Shown piece after piece: positions 6,051 through 8,313 of a DNA stretch of 8,313 bases. The notes beneath the pieces were generated by a model that saw nothing but the letters and a program-made list of their open reading frames with translations, was not told the origin of the DNA and ran no database searches. This stretch comes from an uncultured Clostridia bacterium (GTDB taxonomy: Bacteria > Bacillota > Clostridia > Oscillospirales > Ruminococcaceae): the NCBI GenBank assembly GCA_938014855.1, contig CALLQM010000287.1:1-8313 (forward strand), written 5' to 3'. The translations under genes were made by a program, and so were the position numbers. Positions within the stretch are counted from its first letter, which is position 1, and every line of letters starts with the position of its first letter.

Positions 6051-6111
6051 TACAGATTATTATATTACGCTTCCCGTTATTACCCGTAGGTCGTACCTGC
6101 GGGATTTTTTT
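6051..6111 (+). ncRNA. Candidate short terminated RNA
   Basis: A transcript from the TTGACA promoter just upstream would run about 60 bases and end at a strong poly-U hairpin. Flanking protein genes are both on the minus strand, so no gene explains this plus-strand terminator. CCCG occurs twice before the hairpin (6073-6076 and 6083-6086), which allows two alternative stems with the GCGGG at 6099-6103. Function is unknown; it may be a small RNA, an attenuated leader relic or an insulating terminator. Confidence 0.3.
6083..6111 (+). terminator. Strong plus-strand terminator
   Basis: CCCGTAGGT (6083-6091) pairs with ACCTGCGGG (6095-6103) through one G-T pair, with a 3-base loop and then seven T (6105-6111). 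On the minus strand no T run follows, so it works for plus-strand transcripts only. Confidence 0.8.
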
Positions 6112-6141
6112 GTGCTCTCTAAAAGCAGCCATTTGATAAGC

Positions 6142-6181
6142 AAAACACCGCAGACTGTGGAGGCAGTCTGCGGTGTTTTTT
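6142..6181. terminator. Terminator of the IPNTG surface-protein gene
   Basis: A 16-bp perfect stem (6142-6157 with 6164-6179, AAAACACCGCAGACTG) with a 6-base loop, flanked by A and T runs so it can act on both strands. It lies about 27 bases past the stop codon of the minus-strand gene. A near-identical copy closes the paralogous gene at the right edge. Confidence 0.92.
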
Positions 6182-6270
6182 AAGTACGCTGATTATTTGT
6201 AAGGATGATTATTTCGAAGCTTTTTTGAATGCAGCAGCTCCAGCAACAGCCAAAGAGGCGATTGCTGCTA
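6142..6270 (-). repeat. Duplicated 3' module, copy 1
   Basis: This stretch covers the terminator, stop codon and last 20 codons of the surface-protein gene. It matches 8188-8313 with one 3-base gap (GCT at about 6188-6190 absent from copy 2) and one C/T difference at a silent Ser codon near the stop. Copy 2 is cut by the window edge, so the true length is unknown. Confidence 0.95.
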
Positions 6271-7918
6271 CAACTGCAGCACCAACCATATCAGAAGAAC
6301 CGGTGTTCGGGATTTCTTTTCCGCCATTTGTGTTGGAGGAAGTGTCCTCATCATCGTTTTCTTCTACTTCTTCTTCGTCTACTTCCTCAACAACTGTGGT
6401 GTCGAGTTCAGTATCAGAAATGACATAGGTGCCGAGTGTACGAGTCTTGATGGTCCAGCCTTCGATATCGGTGGAGCCGTCGTTATCCTCAGAATAGGTG
6501 AAACGATCGGTAACATCGGTCAGATAGCCGTCTGCATCTTTTTCGTAGATGTAGCAGTCTTCCGGATCCGGAGTATAGTCATCATCTTCATCCCACGGAA
6601 TTCCCAAGGTCAGAGTTGCACGGGAAGTGGAAGGAATGGTCGGGTTGCCAACAAAATCGTAGAACCAAAGATCCGCATTGACCGGATCGCCGTATTCTCT
6701 GTAGATTTCAGCATCGGCTCTCGTCTGCAGACGAGCATAGAATTTGGATGCATCGTCGTTGCCTTCAAAGAACAGAGCCGCACGGTCGTCGCCCCAAACA
6801 AGAACATTGTCCTCGTTGGAATCCGGATCAAAGTAAACGCGGTCGCCGGTGCCGATGTTGTCATCGTTGGCTGCTTTTAAGTTGTTGATCCAAAGGGTAT
6901 AGTTAATGGTGAATTCTTTATTGTCAGCCCAAGATTCGCCGGAAACTTTTGCATCATCCGAAGATTTCTTAGCTTTGAACGAAATAGAACCGGTAGATTT
7001 CAGGTCAGATGTAGTTGTGGAATCGTTCAGTGTGAACTTTAAGTAAGCGGTACGATCCAAGCTGCCCAATTTCTTGTCCATGACAAGATCAACATCATCT
7101 ACATATTTGCTGCCTTCGTCTTTGTCGAGATCGAATTTGAACAAGTCGCCATCGGTCAAAGAGTCAAGTGAAACTTTGTAGCTGCCAGTGTTGACAGTTC
7201 CTGCATTGTATACATAATCCGTAAAAGAACTGCTCTTATAATAGGATTTTACAGCCGCATCTTTCCAAGCATCTGCGCCCGTTACTTCGTTGGAAGCGGA
7301 AATTGCAGAAAGGATATTGGCTTCATCATTCGCCTGCTCTGTCGTAAGCTGGCTGTCATAAGCAGCTTTCGCAGCAGCATCAAAATAGTAATTTGTTCCG
7401 GTAGGTTCCGTTGTGAAATCAATCACTTCGGTCAGTTCATTTGCACCTGACTGTGCGGCATAGTAGTACTTTGCAGTCGCATCGGTAGTGTGTCCCGTTG
7501 TAACTGCAGCCCAATCGATTGCACTGCCTGTGATCGAAGCAAATGCATTATTTTTGTTTGTGGTTGTTTCCGCTGTTTCCGCAGTGGAATACTCTGTCTG
7601 CATGGTTGCCGCATCTTTATTGTAGTAATGAGATGCCTGAGGATCCGTCGATTCACCCGTTATAGTGCTGTCTGTCATGATCGAATCCATGGATGCTCCA
7701 AGCGGGATATAAAACTCTGCATTTGGAACAACACCATCGATATTGATGTCCCCCATATAGTTTCTAGCGAGCGATGCTTCATCCGCATACACATCACTGT
7801 TTTTGTTGCCGCTGCTGTTATAGACTACGCTGGATTGAGCAGGATTTGCGGCAAATGCTGCAACGCTCATGCTGGCGACCATAGCGCCAGCCATCATTAG
7901 AGAAAACGCCTTTTTCAT
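6209..7918 (-). CDS. Secreted acidic surface protein with IPNTG sorting-like C-terminus
   Basis: This 569-residue exported protein belongs to no family I recognise. Residues 1-24 form a clear signal peptide (MKKAFSLMMAGAMVASMSVA, cleavage likely after AFA-A). Residues 97-230 are rich in Tyr, Ala and Thr and hold two imperfect repeats of about 50 residues, each opening with a YY pair. Residues 245-345 look like beta-rich Ig-type or adhesin sequence (YLKFTLNDS, SISFKAKK, FTINYTLWINN). Residues 352-480 are full of Asp and Asn (GDRVYFDPDSNEDN, PWDEDDDYTPDPED), which could bind calcium. An acidic spacer EEVDEEEVEENDDED (511-525) leads to IPNTG (536-540), a hydrophobic segment (544-564) and the tail KKASK. 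That is the layout of a sortase substrate with Ile in place of the Leu of LPXTG. The start is fixed by AAGGAGG (7928-7934) nine bases before the ATG. A paralogue with the same tail lies immediately upstream. A role as abundant surface or adhesin protein is inference. Confidence 0.88.
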   Translation of the reverse strand: MKKAFSLMMAGAMVASMSVAAFAANPAQSSVVYNSSGNKNSDVYADEASLARNYMGDINIDGVVPNAEFYIPLGASMDSIMTDSTITGESTDPQASHYYNKDAATMQTEYSTAETAETTTNKNNAFASITGSAIDWAAVTTGHTTDATAKYYYAAQSGANELTEVIDFTTEPTGTNYYFDAAAKAAYDSQLTTEQANDEANILSAISASNEVTGADAWKDAAVKSYYKSSSFTDYVYNAGTVNTGSYKVSLDSLTDGDLFKFDLDKDEGSKYVDDVDLVMDKKLGSLDRTAYLKFTLNDSTTTSDLKSTGSISFKAKKSSDDAKVSGESWADNKEFTINYTLWINNLKAANDDNIGTGDRVYFDPDSNEDNVLVWGDDRAALFFEGNDDASKFYARLQTRADAEIYREYGDPVNADLWFYDFVGNPTIPSTSRATLTLGIPWDEDDDYTPDPEDCYIYEKDADGYLTDVTDRFTYSEDNDGSTDIEGWTIKTRTLGTYVISDTELDTTVVEEVDEEEVEENDDEDTSSNTNGGKEIPNTGSSDMVGAAVVAAIASLAVAGAAAFKKASK

Positions 7919-7994
7919 GTCTTAGATCCTCCTTATAAATTTTGAAATCAGTTTACAAAAAGAAGAACCCTCCAGTAATTCCTTTTGTTGTTGC

Positions 7995-8006
7995 TAGTAT
8001 ATACTA
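7995..8006. repeat. 12-base perfect palindrome in the surface-protein leader
   Basis: TAGTATATACTA lies 77-88 bases before the ATG of the surface-protein gene. It contains TATACT on both strands and could be a second -10 element or an operator, but no good -35 box sits at the right distance on the minus strand. Confidence 0.4.
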
Positions 8007-8031
8007 AAACATTAGGCGATTTTTTTTACAT

Positions 8032-8061
8032 TGTATATCCAGTTTGTAACGTTTCTGTTAA
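8032..8061 (-). promoter_or_regulatory. Possible promoter for the surface-protein gene
   Basis: On the minus strand TTAACA (8056-8061), an 18-base spacer and TATACA (8032-8037). It would give a 5' leader of about 105 bases. The -35 box overlaps the response-regulator-like direct repeat at 8045-8061. Confidence 0.45.
8045..8061 (+). promoter_or_regulatory. Perfect match to the WalR-type box TGTWAH-N5-TGTWAH
   Basis: TGTAAC (8045-8050), five bases, TGTTAA (8056-8061): both half-sites fit the WalR consensus fully. Read on the other strand it is TTAACA-N5-GTTACA, which is also close to PhoP boxes, so the exact OmpR-family regulator is not settled. It overlaps the candidate -35 of the surface-protein gene. 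A looser version occurs before the M23 gene. Confidence 0.45.
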
Positions 8062-8122
8062 TTAATCCCTTTTACAGGAAGAAAATGTAAATAGGATTTC
8101 CAAACTTACCTATAATAGTAAA

Positions 8123-8169
8123 AAATACAAAAATAAAACATACTGTAGAAAAAATTCATACAGTATGTT
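8123..8169 (-). terminator. Second, downstream hairpin terminator of the right-edge gene
   Basis: An 11-bp perfect stem pairs 8137-8147 with 8159-8169 (AACATACTGTA / TACAGTATGTT) around an 11-base loop. On the minus strand it is followed by T-rich sequence (TTATTTTTGTATTTTTT). It lies behind the terminator at 8187-8227, giving two stops in series before the surface-protein promoter. Confidence 0.6.
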
Positions 8170-8186
8170 GATCTAATTGTATCAAT

Positions 8187-8227
8187 AAAAACACCGCAGA
8201 CTGTGGAGGCAGTCTGCGGTGTTTTTT
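8187..8227. terminator. Terminator of the right-edge paralogous gene
   Basis: It has the same 16-17-bp stem and TGGAGG loop as the terminator at 6142-6181, flanked by A and T runs. It lies about 25 bases past the stop codon of the partial gene that starts beyond the window. Confidence 0.92.
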
Positions 8228-8313
8228 AAGTACGATTATTTGTAAGGATGATTATTTTGAAGCTTTTTTGAATGCAGCAGCTCCAGCAACAGCCAAAGAG
8301 GCGATTGCTGCTA
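8188..8313 (-). repeat. Duplicated 3' module, copy 2 (cut by window edge)
   Basis: Near-identical partner of 6142-6270, covering terminator, stop codon and last 20 codons. The repeat continues to the last base of the window, so the match may extend further into the unseen gene. Confidence 0.95.
8252..8313 (-). CDS. C-terminal end of a second, paralogous surface protein (partial)
   Basis: Only the last 20 codons and the stop are present; the readable tail is AAIASLAVAGAAAFKKASK. It is identical in protein sequence to the membrane-spanning segment and basic tail of the 569-residue surface protein downstream. The sorting-like IPNTG motif would lie just beyond the window edge. The gene has its own terminator pair before the next gene's promoter, so the two paralogues are a tandem duplication with separate transcription. 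Nothing can be said of its N-terminal part. Confidence 0.85.
   Translation of the reverse strand, partial: AAIASLAVAGAAAFKKASK

Noticed and set aside
6225..7900. Several open frames opposite or out of frame with the surface-protein gene
   Set aside because: Low-complexity products (Ser/Thr or Gln/Leu runs) mirror the repetitive codons of the real gene. None has a ribosome site, and the minus-strand gene has a signal peptide, sorting tail, ribosome site and terminator.
1..8313. CRISPR array, tRNA or rRNA gene, insertion sequence, phage module
   Set aside because: No regularly spaced repeats, no cloverleaf or rRNA sequence, no transposase or phage structural gene was seen. The GH25 lysozyme has a signal segment and wall-binding modules but no phage neighbours.

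Overview
The window looks like a chromosomal segment of a low-to-moderate GC, Gram-positive anaerobe of the class Clostridia, perhaps an Oscillospiraceae-like gut or fermenter lineage. The reasons are strong AAGGAGG-type ribosome binding sites, AT-rich intergenic regions with TTGACA/TATAAT promoters, poly-T hairpin terminators, an ECF-type S component, a CmpB-family membrane protein, G5/M23 and GH25 wall hydrolases, and a corrinoid protein. The genus cannot be fixed from this sequence alone.

Layout, left to right. (1) The 5' end of valS (minus, runs off the left edge) with a good promoter. (2) A membrane-anchored G5-M23 murein endopeptidase (minus), with a direct-repeat operator upstream that resembles a WalR/PhoP-type site. 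(3) A stand-alone methyltransferase-type corrinoid protein (plus). (4) A CmpB-family (DUF1113) integral membrane protein (minus), probably starting at a TTG codon, which shares a bidirectional terminator with gene 3. (5) A secreted GH25 muramidase with C-terminal peptidoglycan-binding modules (plus), divergent from gene 4. (6) and (7) A minus-strand pair: a TudS-related putative desulfidase followed by an ECF transporter S component. I recognise this as the pair named after Clostridioides difficile CD3072/CD3073. (8) About 470 bp without a protein gene, holding two divergent promoters around an imperfect hairpin and a separate plus-strand terminator that no known gene uses. (9) A 569-residue secreted, acidic surface protein with an IPNTG sorting-like tail (minus). 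(10) At the right edge, the last 20 codons of a second minus-strand gene, whose C-terminus and terminator nearly duplicate those of gene 9.

The window has two themes. One is the cell envelope: two peptidoglycan hydrolases, and surface proteins present as a tandem paralogous pair. Sites resembling one OmpR-family response-regulator motif lie in front of both the M23 gene and the surface-protein gene. The other is uptake and handling of an organosulfur compound by the S component plus desulfidase; this is an inference from pairing and family. Most genes are single transcription units closed by their own hairpins, and only the desulfidase/S-component pair looks like an operon. The most interesting items are the desulfidase-transporter pair, the near-identical 3' modules of the tandem surface-protein genes, the possible short terminated RNA near 6051-6111, and the corrinoid protein without its methyltransferase partners. 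I did not find a clearly new multi-gene system.
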